Notes: generated from the letters alone by a model not told the origin. Shown: positions 27,172 through 35,979, counted from the stretch's first letter. The stretch: 64,000 nucleotides of DNA from Mesorhizobium japonicum MAFF 303099 (GCF_000009625.1 NC_002678.2:3132001-3196000), one strand, 5' to 3'. Numbers and translations are program-made.

Positions 27172-27198
27172 GAGGCCTTGCGAAACGCAAAGGGCCTC
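27172..27198 (+). terminator. Hairpin after the DUF1772 gene
   Basis: GAGGCC-TTGCG and CGCAA-GGCCTC pair into a long stem around an AAA loop. T residues follow only after about 13 nt, so it may act as an RNA stabiliser or bidirectional terminator. Confidence 0.5.
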
Positions 27199-27200
27199 GC

Positions 27201-27548
27201 TCAGGCGGGGTCTTTTTGCGTGTGCCCCTTTGACGTGTGGCCCTTGCGGTCGGAATGACCGAGATCGCGATCCGGGTCGATCACGTCGCGCACCAGCTGC
27301 TTGAGTTTTGCCGCATCGGGAAAGCCACCGTCGCGCTTGCGATCCCAGATGAGAACATCATTGCAGGAGATGGTGAAGACGCCGCCGGTGCCGGGCACCA
27401 GCGTCACTTCGCCGAGATCGGTGCCGAAGGTGGAGAGCAGTTCCTGCGCCATCCAGCCGGCACGCAGCAGCCACTGGCACTGCGTGCAATAGGTGATGCG
27501 GATGGCGGGCAACGGCGTCTCGCTCATATCGGATTGAGCTTTGCTCAT
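27201..27548 (-). CDS. SelT/SelW/SelH (Rdx)-family thioredoxin-like protein
   Basis: The 115-residue protein contains the redox motif CTQC in IRITYCTQCQWLLRAGWMAQELL and GGVFTISCNDVLIWDRKRDGGFPD, typical of the SelW-like Rdx family with Cys in place of selenocysteine. A His-rich C-terminal tail (GHSDRKGHTSKGHTQKD) is unusual. It sits 11 nt downstream of yebC, so it is probably cotranscribed. Physiological partner unknown. Confidence 0.88.
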   Translation of the reverse strand: MSKAQSDMSETPLPAIRITYCTQCQWLLRAGWMAQELLSTFGTDLGEVTLVPGTGGVFTISCNDVLIWDRKRDGGFPDAAKLKQLVRDVIDPDRDLGHSDRKGHTSKGHTQKDPA

Positions 27549-27559
27549 ATCCCAACCGA

Positions 27560-28309
27560 TCAGGCCGCGCTGAGCTTGGCCAAGGTCTCGTCGTCGACTT
27601 CGAAGTTGGCGTATACGCTTTGCACGTCGTCGTCATCCTCGAGCGTGGCGACCAGCTTCATCAGCGACTGTGCCCGCTCCTCGTCGACCGGAACATTGTT
27701 CTGCGGACGCCAGATCAGCTTCACCGACTCCGCCTCGCCGAGCGCGGCTTCCAGTGCCTTCGACACCTCGCCGAGATTCTCGAAGGCGCAATAGATCGTG
27801 TGGCCTTCCTCGTCACTTTCGACGTCGTCGGCGCCGGCTTCAATCGCCGCTTCCATGACCTTGTCGGCGCTGCCGGCCGATGCCGGATAGTAGATCTCGC
27901 CGACACGGTCCCACATGAAGGACACCGAACCGGTCTCGCCCATCGCGCCGCCGGCCTTGGTGAAGGCGGCGCGGACATTCGACGCCGAGCGGTTGCGGTT
28001 GTCGGTCAACGCCTCGACGATGACGGCGACGCCGCCTGGGCCATAACCTTCATAGCGCACGGCCTCGTAGTTCTCGGCATCGCCCATCGACGCCTTGTTG
28101 ATGGCGCGCTGGATGTTGTCCTTCGGCATCGACACGGCCTTGGCGTTCTGGATCGCCAGCCGCAGGCGTGGGTTCATCGATGGGTCGGGCGTGCCGCTCT
28201 TGGCGGCCACGGTGATTTCGCGCGCCAGCTTGGAAAACATTTTCGACCGCACCGCGTCCTGACGGCCCTTGCGGTGCATGATGTTCTTGAACTGTGAATG
28301 GCCAGCCAT
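27560..28309 (-). CDS. yebC: YebC/PmpR-family protein
   Basis: The 249-residue protein starts [19 protein letters not shown] and has the family motifs [13 protein letters not shown] and [19 protein letters not shown]. YebC proteins bind DNA as regulators and, more recently, are linked to translation of proline-rich stretches. In many alphaproteobacteria it is beside ruvC; here the two loci are about 25 kb apart. The SelW-like gene follows. Length is normal. Confidence 0.95.
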   Translation of the reverse strand: MAGHSQFKNIMHRKGRQDAVRSKMFSKLAREITVAAKSGTPDPSMNPRLRLAIQNAKAVSMPKDNIQRAINKASMGDAENYEAVRYEGYGPGGVAVIVEALTDNRNRSASNVRAAFTKAGGAMGETGSVSFMWDRVGEIYYPASAGSADKVMEAAIEAGADDVESDEEGHTIYCAFENLGEVSKALEAALGEAESVKLIWRPQNNVPVDEERAQSLMKLVATLEDDDDVQSVYANFEVDDETLAKLSAA

Positions 28310-28520
28310 GGCACCCCTGTCGTGTTCGGCTAGAGCATCTCGCAGCCAGGTGGATCACCTCGCCCTTGCAAAATGCTCGAATTCAAAATTTCAGAGCGTC
28401 CCAGGTGCAACCCGTGGAAGCACGGCGTTCTCTGTCGGAATGGCCGGCTTATAGATAAATCGGCTCAATTCGTCCAGCCGCGCCGTGCTGCCGGCAGCCA
28501 ACAAGGACGTCTACAAGCGC

Positions 28521-28844
28521 TCACGCCTCCAGATCGGACTTCAGCCGGTCGATGATGCTGAGCGCATGGCCGGCATACTGGCTGATCCAGCGGTCGTGGA
28601 TCTGCTTGATCGGCAGCGCGTTGAGATGGTTCCAGCGCTCGCGTCCGTCGCGGCGCGCAACGATCAGCTCCGCCTCCTCCAGCACCTTCAGGTGCAGCAT
28701 GACGGTGCAGCGGTCGATGTCGGGAAAGGCATCGCACAGCATGCCCGTGGTCTTCGGCTCGTCCTTCAGCCGATCGAGCATCTCACGCCGGCGCGGATGC
28801 GCCAGCGCCTTGAAAACATTGTCGTCTTGCGATCGGCTTGACAT
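28521..28844 (-). CDS. ArsR-family transcriptional repressor
   Basis: The 107-residue protein has the ArsR winged helix-turn-helix: VFKALAHPRRREMLDRL, followed by DIDRCTVMLHLKVLEEAELIVARRDGR. The metal-binding ELCVCDL motif of ArsR/SmtB is absent, so it is probably not a metal sensor. It belongs to the subgroup commonly paired with SRPBCC (AHSA1) proteins, and two such genes are divergent from it. A perfect inverted repeat abuts the start codon. Confidence 0.92.
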   Translation of the reverse strand: MSSRSQDDNVFKALAHPRRREMLDRLKDEPKTTGMLCDAFPDIDRCTVMLHLKVLEEAELIVARRDGRERWNHLNALPIKQIHDRWISQYAGHALSIIDRLKSDLEA

Positions 28845-28860
28845 GTTATATTTCTATAAC
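28845..28860. promoter_or_regulatory. Inverted-repeat operator next to the ArsR gene
   Basis: GTTATA and TATAAC are perfect half-sites around TTTC, immediately upstream of the ArsR start codon and before the first SRPBCC gene. A likely autoregulatory site. Confidence 0.65.
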
Positions 28861-28895
28861 ATAACGTAAGGCCAATCAAGCAGGGAGTTGTGGAT

Positions 28896-29378
28896 ATGTC
28901 TTTCGGATTCCGCGTTTCCGGCCGCATCGGCAAACCGGTCGCCGAAGTTTTCGACGCCGTCGTCAACCCCAAGAAACTGAGCGGCTATTTCACCACAATC
29001 GGCGGCGCCAGCGCGCCGCTGGAAACCGGTGTTGGCGTCGTTTGGTGGGGCAAGGTGCCGGTCGAGGTCGACGAAGTGGTCAAGGACAGCCGCATCGTGC
29101 TGCGCTGGGACGCCACCGATGCCGACGGCAAGCCGGCCTACAAGACCCGCATCGAAATGAATTTCGAACCGCTGGACGATGGCGGTACCTTCGTCACCAT
29201 CGCCGAAAGCGGCTGGCAGGAAGGCGCGGTCGGCTTGAAGAAATCGTACCTCAACTGCGAGGGCTGGTCGCAGATGCTGGCCTGCATGAAGGCCTATGTC
29301 GAATACGGCATCAATCTGCGCGACGGCTATTACCGCAGTGAGATGAAGGGCGAGCCCGCCAACGAGACCAATGTTTGA
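28896..29378 (+). CDS. SRPBCC-domain (AHSA1-like) protein 1
   Basis: The 160-residue protein starts at ATG 28896 after GGGAG. The helix-grip fold is shown by RIGKPVAEVFDAVVNPKKLSGYF and the terminal LNCEGWSQMLACMKAYVEYG. AHSA1-type proteins bind hydrophobic ligands or act as stress-related chaperone partners. Its stop overlaps the upstream end of the second SRPBCC gene region, so the two are coexpressed. Confidence 0.87.
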   Translation: MSFGFRVSGRIGKPVAEVFDAVVNPKKLSGYFTTIGGASAPLETGVGVVWWGKVPVEVDEVVKDSRIVLRWDATDADGKPAYKTRIEMNFEPLDDGGTFVTIAESGWQEGAVGLKKSYLNCEGWSQMLACMKAYVEYGINLRDGYYRSEMKGEPANETNV

Positions 29379-29386
29379 GCGTTCCC

Positions 29387-29854
29387 ATGGAGATCCGCGA
29401 AACCCCGACAGCCGAAACCGGCATGCTGATCCGGCGGCCTGTCGCCGAAGTGTTCGAGGCCATCGTCGATCCGGCCATCACCACCAAATTCTGGTTCACC
29501 CACGGCAGCGATCGGCTGGATAGCGGCGAAGAGGTCCGCTGGGAGTGGCGCATGTACGGCGTCTCGACGACCGCCAAGGTCAGCGAGATCGTCAGGAATG
29601 AAAGGATCGTCATGCAATGGAGCGATCCGCCGACAACGGTGGTCTGGACCTTCACCGAAATGCCCGGCGATGCAACCTTTCTCGAGGTCCGCAACTTCGG
29701 CTTCGCCAGCACGCCCGACGAGCAGGTCAAAGAAGCGATCGGCTCGACCGGTGGCTTCACGTTGGTGCTGGCCGGCGCCAAGGCCTGGCTGGAACAAGGC
29801 CTGACGCTAGGCCTTATCGGCGACCGCCACCCGAAGGGTGTGCCGGGGCGTTAG
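29387..29854 (+). CDS. SRPBCC-domain (AHSA1-like) protein 2
   Basis: The 155-residue protein starts at ATG 29387, 8 nt after the preceding stop; an overlapping TTG at 29375 is less likely. It shows the same fold as its neighbour (RRPVAEVFEAIVDPAITTKFWF, GGFTLVLAGAKAWLEQGL). The two proteins are diverged paralogues rather than recent duplicates. The upstream divergent ArsR gene is the probable regulator. Confidence 0.87.
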   Translation: MEIRETPTAETGMLIRRPVAEVFEAIVDPAITTKFWFTHGSDRLDSGEEVRWEWRMYGVSTTAKVSEIVRNERIVMQWSDPPTTVVWTFTEMPGDATFLEVRNFGFASTPDEQVKEAIGSTGGFTLVLAGAKAWLEQGLTLGLIGDRHPKGVPGR

Positions 29855-29873
29855 ATGCCCCAGCATGCCGGTC

Positions 29874-30641
29874 TCAATGCCCGTCGTCGGGCTTCGCTTT
29901 CCTGCGCCGCCGCGCCAGCATGTTGAGCCCTTCGACCAGGGCCGAGAAACCCATCGCCGCATAGATGTAGCCCTTGGGCACGTGGTAGCCCATGCCGTCG
30001 GCGATCAGCGTCATGCCGATCATCAACAGGAAGCCCAGGGCCAGCATGACGATGCTGGGGTTCTTGGCGATGAAGTTGGCCAGCGGACCCGCCGCCAGCA
30101 TCATCACGCTGACGGCCACGATCACGGCGATGTACATGATGGCGATCTCGTCGGTCATGCCGACGGCGGTGATGATGGAGTCGATCGAGAAGACGAGATC
30201 GAGCAGCAGGATCTGGAAGATCGCGCCGGCAAGCGAGATCTTGAGCGTCTCACCCATCATCGTGTCCTTGTGGTCGTCGGGATCGACCGTGTGATGGATC
30301 TCCTTGGTCGCCTTCCACACCAGGAACAGGCCGCCGGCGATCAGGATCAGGTCGCGCCAGGAGAAGCCATGGCTGAAGGCGGTGAAGACCGGCGTCGTCA
30401 GCTGGACGATGACCGAAATGGTGGCGAGCAGCACAAGCCGCATGACCAGCGCCGCCGAAATGCCGAGCCGGCGGGCGCGGGCCCGCTGCGCTTCCGGCAG
30501 CTTGTTGGTCAGGATCGAGATGAAGATCAGATTGTCGATGCCGAGCACAATTTCGAGCACCACCAGCGTCAGCAAGGCGACCCATGCGGTTGGATCGGAA
30601 ACGAATTGAAAATGCGGCGCAAGAAATTCGATAAGCTGCAT
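29874..30641 (-). CDS. TerC-family membrane protein
   Basis: The 255-residue protein has about seven transmembrane helices. The metal-binding acidic motif [15 protein letters not shown] lies near residue 35, and a second, [19 protein letters not shown], is in the middle. This is the TerC/Alx type, associated with Mn2+ export or cotranslational metal loading. No ter operon or mntP is near. The protein is single and convergent with the SRPBCC pair. Confidence 0.93.
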   Translation of the reverse strand: MQLIEFLAPHFQFVSDPTAWVALLTLVVLEIVLGIDNLIFISILTNKLPEAQRARARRLGISAALVMRLVLLATISVIVQLTTPVFTAFSHGFSWRDLILIAGGLFLVWKATKEIHHTVDPDDHKDTMMGETLKISLAGAIFQILLLDLVFSIDSIITAVGMTDEIAIMYIAVIVAVSVMMLAAGPLANFIAKNPSIVMLALGFLLMIGMTLIADGMGYHVPKGYIYAAMGFSALVEGLNMLARRRRKAKPDDGH

Positions 30642-30719
30642 GGAGGTCGTTGTCCCCTCTTTTAACGATCTGAAGCAGATGTCGTCGGCAATTAGGTACT
30701 GCGCGCGCCTATATCAATG

Positions 30720-31544
30720 TCATGACCAGAAGGATGGAGCCGTTTCTTCCAGCCTTGGCCCGCGACGAAACGGCGCGATCTTCTCGGTCAGTCCGGTACG
30801 ATCGGAAATATTGACACCGACCCCGCACAAGGTCGCCGGGCCGGTCGCAGCCTCGAAGCGCCCCTTCGGCACTTTCGACAGGAACCGGTTGAGCGGTTCC
30901 TCCTTGTCCATGCCAAGCGAGGAATCGTAGTCGCCGCACATGCCGGCATCCGACAGATAGCCGGTGCCGCCATTGAGGATCTGGTGGTCGGCCGTCGGCT
31001 GGTGGGTGTGGGTGCCGACCACCAGGCTGGCGCGGCCGTCGACGAAATGCGCAAAGCACATCTTTTCCGAGGTCGCCTCGGCATGGAAGTCGATCACCAC
31101 CGCATCCGCCTGCTCGCCGAGCGGGCAGGCGGCAAGCTCGCGCTCGCCGGCCTGGAACGGATCGTCGAGCTCGGGATGCATGAACACCCGCCCCATGATG
31201 TTTGTGACCAGCACGCGCGCGCCGCTCCTGGCGATGTAGACGCCGGAGCCGCGCCCGGGCGTGCCCTTGGGGAAATTCGACGGACGCAGGAAGCGCTCTT
31301 CGCGCGGCGCGAAGGCGAGCGCATCGCGCTGATCCCAGACATGGTTGCCGGTGGTGACGACATCGGCGCCGGCCGCGATCGTCTCGCGAAAGATTTCTTC
31401 TGTGATCCCGAAGCCGCCGGCGGCATTCTCGCCATTGACGATGACGAAGTCGAGTTTGAAGTCCGAGATCAGGCCGGGCAGTTGTTCCCACACCGCCGTG
31501 CGTCCCGTTTTTCCGACCATGTCACCGAGGAAGAGAAGTCTCAT
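30720..31544 (-). CDS. YmdB-like (TIGR00282) metallophosphoesterase
   Basis: The protein has 274 residues from ATG 31544. Metal-site motifs are FLGDMVGKTGR (D8), NGENAAGG, TGNHVWDQ and VVGTHTHQPTADHQIL. The Bacillus YmdB homologue has 2',3'-cyclic-nucleotide phosphodiesterase activity; this activity is likely here but unproven. It lies 71 bp downstream of the 5-FTHF cyclo-ligase gene on the same strand. Confidence 0.93.
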   Translation of the reverse strand: MRLLFLGDMVGKTGRTAVWEQLPGLISDFKLDFVIVNGENAAGGFGITEEIFRETIAAGADVVTTGNHVWDQRDALAFAPREERFLRPSNFPKGTPGRGSGVYIARSGARVLVTNIMGRVFMHPELDDPFQAGERELAACPLGEQADAVVIDFHAEATSEKMCFAHFVDGRASLVVGTHTHQPTADHQILNGGTGYLSDAGMCGDYDSSLGMDKEEPLNRFLSKVPKGRFEAATGPATLCGVGVNISDRTGLTEKIAPFRRGPRLEETAPSFWS

Positions 31545-31614
31545 ATGATCCCGCACCGAAAGTCAGCGAAGCAAAAGCTGCATGACATCCGCGAAAAGAT
31601 CATGCCTCCATTAT

Positions 31615-32202
31615 CTACAATTTTGGCGTGAAGCGGCGCAACCCGCTCTCGGTGAGTATTTCCGGGATGATGACGTCATGGTTCTCGTCCGGAACCTGCG
31701 CCACCTCCTGGCAGTCAAAGGCGATGCCGATCAGCCGGGGTGTATGCCCCTTGTCGACAAGCTTCGCGATTGCGCGGTCGTAATAGCCGGCGCCATAGCC
31801 GATGCGGTGGCCGCGCGCGTCGAAGGCGGCGAGCGGCACCAGCATCACCTCGGGATCGAGCACCTCGGCCTCTTCATGGGGCCCGACCGTGCCGAAGCCC
31901 ATATCCACCATCGGCGCGCCGCGCACCAGCTCGCGAAAGACGATCGTGGTCTTGTCGAGAATGGCGGGCAGGCAAAGCCTGGCGCCCTGTTCGCGCAAGG
32001 CGAACATCAAGGGCCTGACGTCGACTTCCGAACGCATCGGCCAGAAGCCGGAGACGATCTGGCCAGGCTCGATCGCCAGATGATCGCGCGCTGTCTCGGC
32101 CATTTCCAGCGCCACCTCCACCCGCCAGAACTCATCGAGCGCGTCGCGGCGTCCAAGCGCCTGGAGCCGCAGCTGTTTTTTCAGGTCTTTGAGAGATGTC
32201 AT
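31615..32202 (-). CDS. 5-formyltetrahydrofolate cyclo-ligase
   Basis: The enzyme converts 5-formyl-THF to 5,10-methenyl-THF using ATP. The ATG at 32202 gives a 195-residue protein, the family size; the longer frame reads through the 6S region. Motifs seen are LRLQALGRRDAL (N-terminus), FWPMRSEVDVRPLM, MVDMGFGTVGP and the ATP-binding GYGAGYYDRAIAKL. The 6S RNA candidate lies directly upstream, a typical arrangement in proteobacteria. Confidence 0.93.
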   Translation of the reverse strand: MTSLKDLKKQLRLQALGRRDALDEFWRVEVALEMAETARDHLAIEPGQIVSGFWPMRSEVDVRPLMFALREQGARLCLPAILDKTTIVFRELVRGAPMVDMGFGTVGPHEEAEVLDPEVMLVPLAAFDARGHRIGYGAGYYDRAIAKLVDKGHTPRLIGIAFDCQEVAQVPDENHDVIIPEILTESGLRRFTPKL

Positions 32203-32274
32203 GCGCGGACGATAGAAAAGGCCGGATCTGGATGGCGTTTTGGGAGCGACGTTTTCCACCGCATCATCCACCGA

Positions 32275-32425
32275 AATGCGTGGATACAGGGGCAAGAAGT
32301 GACGATCCACACAACCGGTGGAGAGAGCGATCCCGGGAACCTACAAAGTAGGTGGGCGCCGTGTGAGAAAACCCACGGGTCTTCCCAGGGACAGCTCCCT
32401 AAGGATCGTTAAGGCCCCGGGGAAA
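32275..32425 (-). ncRNA. ssrS: 6S RNA (SsrS) upstream of the 5-FTHF cyclo-ligase
   Basis: Read on the minus strand, the ends pair: GGGGC with GCCCC (32414-32418 with 32289-32293) and ACGATCC with GGATCGT. Between them is an open region flanked by short stems, such as CACCTAC/GTAGGT and CCCGTGGG/CCCAC. The size (about 130-150 nt), the closing stem and the position just upstream of the cyclo-ligase match alphaproteobacterial 6S RNA, which binds RNA polymerase holoenzyme. The 389 bp gap 32203-32591 holds no coding sequence. Exact ends are approximate. Confidence 0.75.
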
Positions 32426-32591
32426 ATGTTCTCCTGCCGGGAAGCACAGACCGTCCCGTCCAATATAGGCCGCTCATCGGTCGAGCGCCAGTGAGACCGG
32501 CAGTTTCGGCGGCTTTATTCGCCATCCGCGCCGCACCCTTGCACAGGCCGGGCGGCGTCCTTACGGTCACAGGGTGAACCAAGGAGCAAAA

Positions 32592-33431
32592 ATGCGTTTC
32601 GAAGGCACGGCGGCCTATGTCGCCGACAAGGATCTGATGGTGGCCGTCAACGCGGCGATCGCGCTGGAGCGGCCCCTGCTGGTCAAGGGCGAGCCCGGCA
32701 CTGGCAAGACCGAGCTTGCCCGTCAGGTGGCGGCGGCCCTCGGCCTCGATCTCATCGAATGGCACGTCAAATCGACGACGCGGGCGCAGCAAGGCCTTTA
32801 CGAGTATGACGCCGTGTCGCGGCTGCGCGACAGCCAGCTTGGCGATGCCAGGTTCAACGACATCAAGAACTACATCAAGCGCGGCAAGCTCTGGGAGGCG
32901 TTCGCGGCGGGCAAGAAGGTCGTGCTTTTGATCGACGAGATCGACAAGGCCGACATCGAGTTCCCCAACGACCTGCTGCAGGAACTCGACCGGATGGAGT
33001 TCTTCGTATACGAGACCGGCGAGACCATCCGCGCTGCTATCAGGCCGATCGTCATCATCACCTCCAACAATGAGAAGGAACTGCCGGACGCCTTCCTGCG
33101 CCGCTGCTTCTTCCACTACATCCGCTTTCCCGACGTCGACACGCTGCACAGGATCGTCGACGTGCACTATCCCGGCATCAAGCAGAATCTGGTGCGCGCC
33201 GCGCTCGCCCAGTTCTACGAGATCCGCGAAGTGCCGGGCCTGAAGAAGAAGCCGTCGACCTCCGAGGCGCTCGACTGGATCCGCCTGCTGGTCGCCGACG
33301 ACATCGCACCCGAGGATTTGCGCGCCGACCCGAAGAACGCATTGCCCAAACTGCATGGCGCCCTGTTGAAGAACGAACAGGACGTGCATCTGTTCGAGCG
33401 GCTGGCCTTCATGGCCAGAAGACAGCAATAG
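32592..33431 (+). CDS. MoxR-type AAA+ ATPase
   Basis: The protein has 279 residues from ATG 32592, preceded by AGGAG. Walker A is LLVKGEPGTGKTELARQ, Walker B is VVLLIDEIDKAD, and sensor I is IITSNNEKELPDAFLRRCFF. MoxR ATPases work as chaperones with von Willebrand factor A partners, usually encoded next door. Here the VWA partner (34771-35961) is separated by a GNAT gene and an unknown gene. Confidence 0.95.
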   Translation: MRFEGTAAYVADKDLMVAVNAAIALERPLLVKGEPGTGKTELARQVAAALGLDLIEWHVKSTTRAQQGLYEYDAVSRLRDSQLGDARFNDIKNYIKRGKLWEAFAAGKKVVLLIDEIDKADIEFPNDLLQELDRMEFFVYETGETIRAAIRPIVIITSNNEKELPDAFLRRCFFHYIRFPDVDTLHRIVDVHYPGIKQNLVRAALAQFYEIREVPGLKKKPSTSEALDWIRLLVADDIAPEDLRADPKNALPKLHGALLKNEQDVHLFERLAFMARRQQ

Positions 33432-33523
33432 GCAGGCAGCAATAGCGCTTTTCCCGGCCGTGGACCGTTGCTGCCAGCCGGACGGGAAGGCAGCTTCGGC
33501 TGCAACCTTTCGCAGGAGATGAA

Positions 33524-33970
33524 ATGTCCGAGATTATTGTCCGCCCGCTCGCGCAGTCCGACCACGCCGACTGGAAGCGCCTGTGGACCGACTACCTGAC
33601 CTTCTATGAGACCAAGCTGCCGGAAGAGGTCTACGCCGTCACCTGGAAGCGGCTGTTCACGGCAGGCGAATTCGAGCCGAAGGGTTTTATCGCCACGCTC
33701 GACGGCAAGGCCGTCGGCCTCACCCACTATCTCTACCATCGCTCAGGCTGGTCCGAGAGGAACAACTGCTACCTGCAGGACCTGTTCGCCGACCCGGACG
33801 TGCGCGGCAAGGGCATCGGTGCGGCGCTGATCAATGCCGTGAAGCAGGAGGCCGCAAAGATCGGCGTCAAGAACGTCTACTGGATGACGCACGAGACCAA
33901 CGCAACCGCGCGCAAGCTCTACGACCACGTGGCGCGCCGCACCGGCTTCATCGAGTATGATCTGCTGTAA
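33524..33970 (+). CDS. GNAT-family N-acetyltransferase
   Basis: The 148-residue protein carries the acetyl-CoA pyrophosphate-binding motif as DVRGKGIGAALINAV and a beta-bulge/V-cleft region NNCYLQDLFADP. The C-terminal YWMTHETNATARKLYDHVARR is typical of GNAT motif B. A ribosome-binding site AGGAG precedes the ATG at 33524. Its stop overlaps the next start (TAATG), so they are coupled. The substrate is unknown. Confidence 0.9.
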   Translation: MSEIIVRPLAQSDHADWKRLWTDYLTFYETKLPEEVYAVTWKRLFTAGEFEPKGFIATLDGKAVGLTHYLYHRSGWSERNNCYLQDLFADPDVRGKGIGAALINAVKQEAAKIGVKNVYWMTHETNATARKLYDHVARRTGFIEYDLL

Positions 33971-34761
33971 TGAAATCGTCAGCGCAGCGCGCAAAGCTGA
34001 CCTGGAATGCCAATCGGTTTGAGGCGTTGGAACGCATACGCGCTGTCTTGCTGGAAAGCGAGTTCAGGCCGCTCTATGCCAGCTACATCGCATATCTGGA
34101 GCTGCGGGAGCGCGGGCTGAGAAAACGATCCTTTGCCCAGCTCGATGCCTTTATTGAGCAAATAGCTTCCGACCCGTTTGAAGTGCGCCTGTCGGTCGTG
34201 CGGCATCTCGTTGGCGCAACTGAAGAGTACTGGGACAATTGGCCAGCGCCCGACAACTGGCAGTTTCCTGAACAGATATCTCGACGGCTGACTGGACCGC
34301 TCTGGCGCGAATGGCAGGAGCGGGATCCGGCCAATCCTGAGGCATGGCTACATGGTTTTGACGATCTGTCCCGCGGAGTCGATGGCAGGGAGGTTGCGTT
34401 TCTGCTGGACCCAACTCATCCGCGCTACCAATATGCCCATCTGAATGGTCTCTGCGCGCAGCTGAACCATGAGCTTCACGAGTTGGAACACGTTGAGACA
34501 ATCCTTTGCACTCCCGAACACTTTGGCAAGCTTGCCGGTTCGGTGTCCGCTGTTGCGGCGGCAATCGGTGGCAACATGACTGAAGAGGTCGCGAGAACAC
34601 CTGTCCAACTGAACGAACTGGCGGCGATCTATCGCAGCCACAAGAGGGATAGCGGTACCTTTTTGCGAGAGCTTCTGCGGCTCGGTCGCAAAGATCTGGT
34701 CGACTTTCCCATCTTGCCGGCCCGGCGTTGGTTCCGTGTGCTGCCCCATCCTCTAGGTTGA
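33970..34761 (+). CDS. Uncharacterised protein inserted in the MoxR/VWA locus
   Basis: The 263-residue protein has no signal peptide or membrane segments. It is soluble and rich in helix and tryptophan (YWDNWPAPDNWQFPE, LTGPLWREWQERD). It contains a histidine/glutamate-rich helical stretch LNHELHELEHVETIL. No domain is recognised. Base composition looks lower in GC than the flanks, suggesting transfer. It starts at an ATG overlapping the GNAT stop and ends 9 nt before the VWA gene, so it is embedded in the operon. Confidence 0.7.
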   Translation: MKSSAQRAKLTWNANRFEALERIRAVLLESEFRPLYASYIAYLELRERGLRKRSFAQLDAFIEQIASDPFEVRLSVVRHLVGATEEYWDNWPAPDNWQFPEQISRRLTGPLWREWQERDPANPEAWLHGFDDLSRGVDGREVAFLLDPTHPRYQYAHLNGLCAQLNHELHELEHVETILCTPEHFGKLAGSVSAVAAAIGGNMTEEVARTPVQLNELAAIYRSHKRDSGTFLRELLRLGRKDLVDFPILPARRWFRVLPHPLG

Positions 34762-34770
34762 TCCGCTCGC

Positions 34771-35961
34771 ATGTTCATCCCCTTCTTCCTCGAACTGAAG
34801 GCTGCGCGCGTTCCCGTTTCGCTCCGGGAATATCTGTCGCTGCTGGAAGGGCTGGAAGCCGGGCTGGTCGACTATGACGTCGAGGGGTTTTATTACCTGG
34901 CCCGCGCCGCTTTGGTGAAGGACGAGCGCCACATCGACCGCTTCGACCAGGTGTTCGCGCATGTCTTCAAGGGCATTGAAGCGCTAGGCGGACCGGATGC
35001 GGTCGATGTCGCCAACATTCCCGAGGAATGGCTGCGCCGGCTTGCCGAAAAGCATCTGACTGACGAGGAGAAAAAGCTGGTCGAGGCGCTCGGTGGCTTC
35101 GAAAAGCTGATGGAGTCCTTGAAGCAAAGGCTCGAGGAGCAAAAAGGCCGCCACCAGGGCGGCTCGAAATGGGTCGGCACCGGCGGCACCTCGCCCTTCG
35201 GCGCCTATGGCTACAATCCCGAAGGCGTGCGCATCGGCCAGCACGAAAGCCGTAACCGCCGCGCGGTGAAGGTCTGGGACAAGCGCGAGTTCCGCAATTT
35301 CGACGATGCCGTCGAGCTCGGCACCCGCAACATCAAGATCGCGCTGAAACGGCTGCGCCGCTGGGTGCGCGAAGGTGCCGAGGAAGAATTCGACCTACCC
35401 GGCACCATCCACGCCACCGCCGAACATGGCTATCTCGACGTGCAGACGCGGCCCGAGCGCCGCAACGCGGTGAAGCTTTTGATGTTCTTCGATGTCGGCG
35501 GCTCGATGGACGACCATATCAGGAGCGTCGAGGAGCTGTTTTCGGCGGCCCGCGCCGAATTCCGCCAGCTCGAATATTTCTACTTTCACAATTGCCTCTA
35601 CGAGGGTGTCTGGAAGGACAATCGCCGCCGTTATGCGGAGGTGATTCCGACCTTCGATCTCCTCCATAAGTACGGACCGGACTACAAGGTGATCCTTGTT
35701 GGCGACGCCTCGATGAGTCCTTACGAGATCGCCCACCCCGGCGGCTCGGTCGAGCACTGGAACCCGGAGGCCGGCGCCGTCTGGCTCGGCCGCCTGCTGC
35801 AGCAATGGCCGAACGCGGTATGGCTCAATCCCGAGAGCGAAAAGAACTGGGGTTACACCCATTCGATCGCCATGATCCGCGACATCTTCGGCGGCCGCAT
35901 GTTCCCGCTGACGCTGGCCGGACTCGAAACCGCGACGAAGCAGCTTTCCAGAAAGCACTGA
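34771..35961 (+). CDS. VWA-containing CoxE-like protein
   Basis: The 396-residue protein begins MFIPFFLELKAARVPVSLREY, typical of CoxE-like proteins. The C-terminal half holds a von Willebrand factor A domain with a modified metal-ion motif LLMFFDVGGSMDDHI (DxGxS). It is the usual partner of MoxR ATPases and helps in cofactor insertion or complex assembly, for example in CO dehydrogenase maturation. No cox genes are in the window. Confidence 0.88.
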   Translation: MFIPFFLELKAARVPVSLREYLSLLEGLEAGLVDYDVEGFYYLARAALVKDERHIDRFDQVFAHVFKGIEALGGPDAVDVANIPEEWLRRLAEKHLTDEEKKLVEALGGFEKLMESLKQRLEEQKGRHQGGSKWVGTGGTSPFGAYGYNPEGVRIGQHESRNRRAVKVWDKREFRNFDDAVELGTRNIKIALKRLRRWVREGAEEEFDLPGTIHATAEHGYLDVQTRPERRNAVKLLMFFDVGGSMDDHIRSVEELFSAARAEFRQLEYFYFHNCLYEGVWKDNRRRYAEVIPTFDLLHKYGPDYKVILVGDASMSPYEIAHPGGSVEHWNPEAGAVWLGRLLQQWPNAVWLNPESEKNWGYTHSIAMIRDIFGGRMFPLTLAGLETATKQLSRKH

Positions 35962-35979
35962 GCAATTTCCGGAGCCACC

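Noticed and set aside
28310..28520. Repeat-like segment between yebC and the ArsR gene
   Set aside because: It begins TAGAGCAT and has some resemblance to the dispersed repeats, but the similarity is too short to classify it.
31548..31614. Third copy of the family 2 palindromic repeat
   Set aside because: GATCATGC-like words and a partial stem are present, but the stem is not continuous and the order is not preserved.
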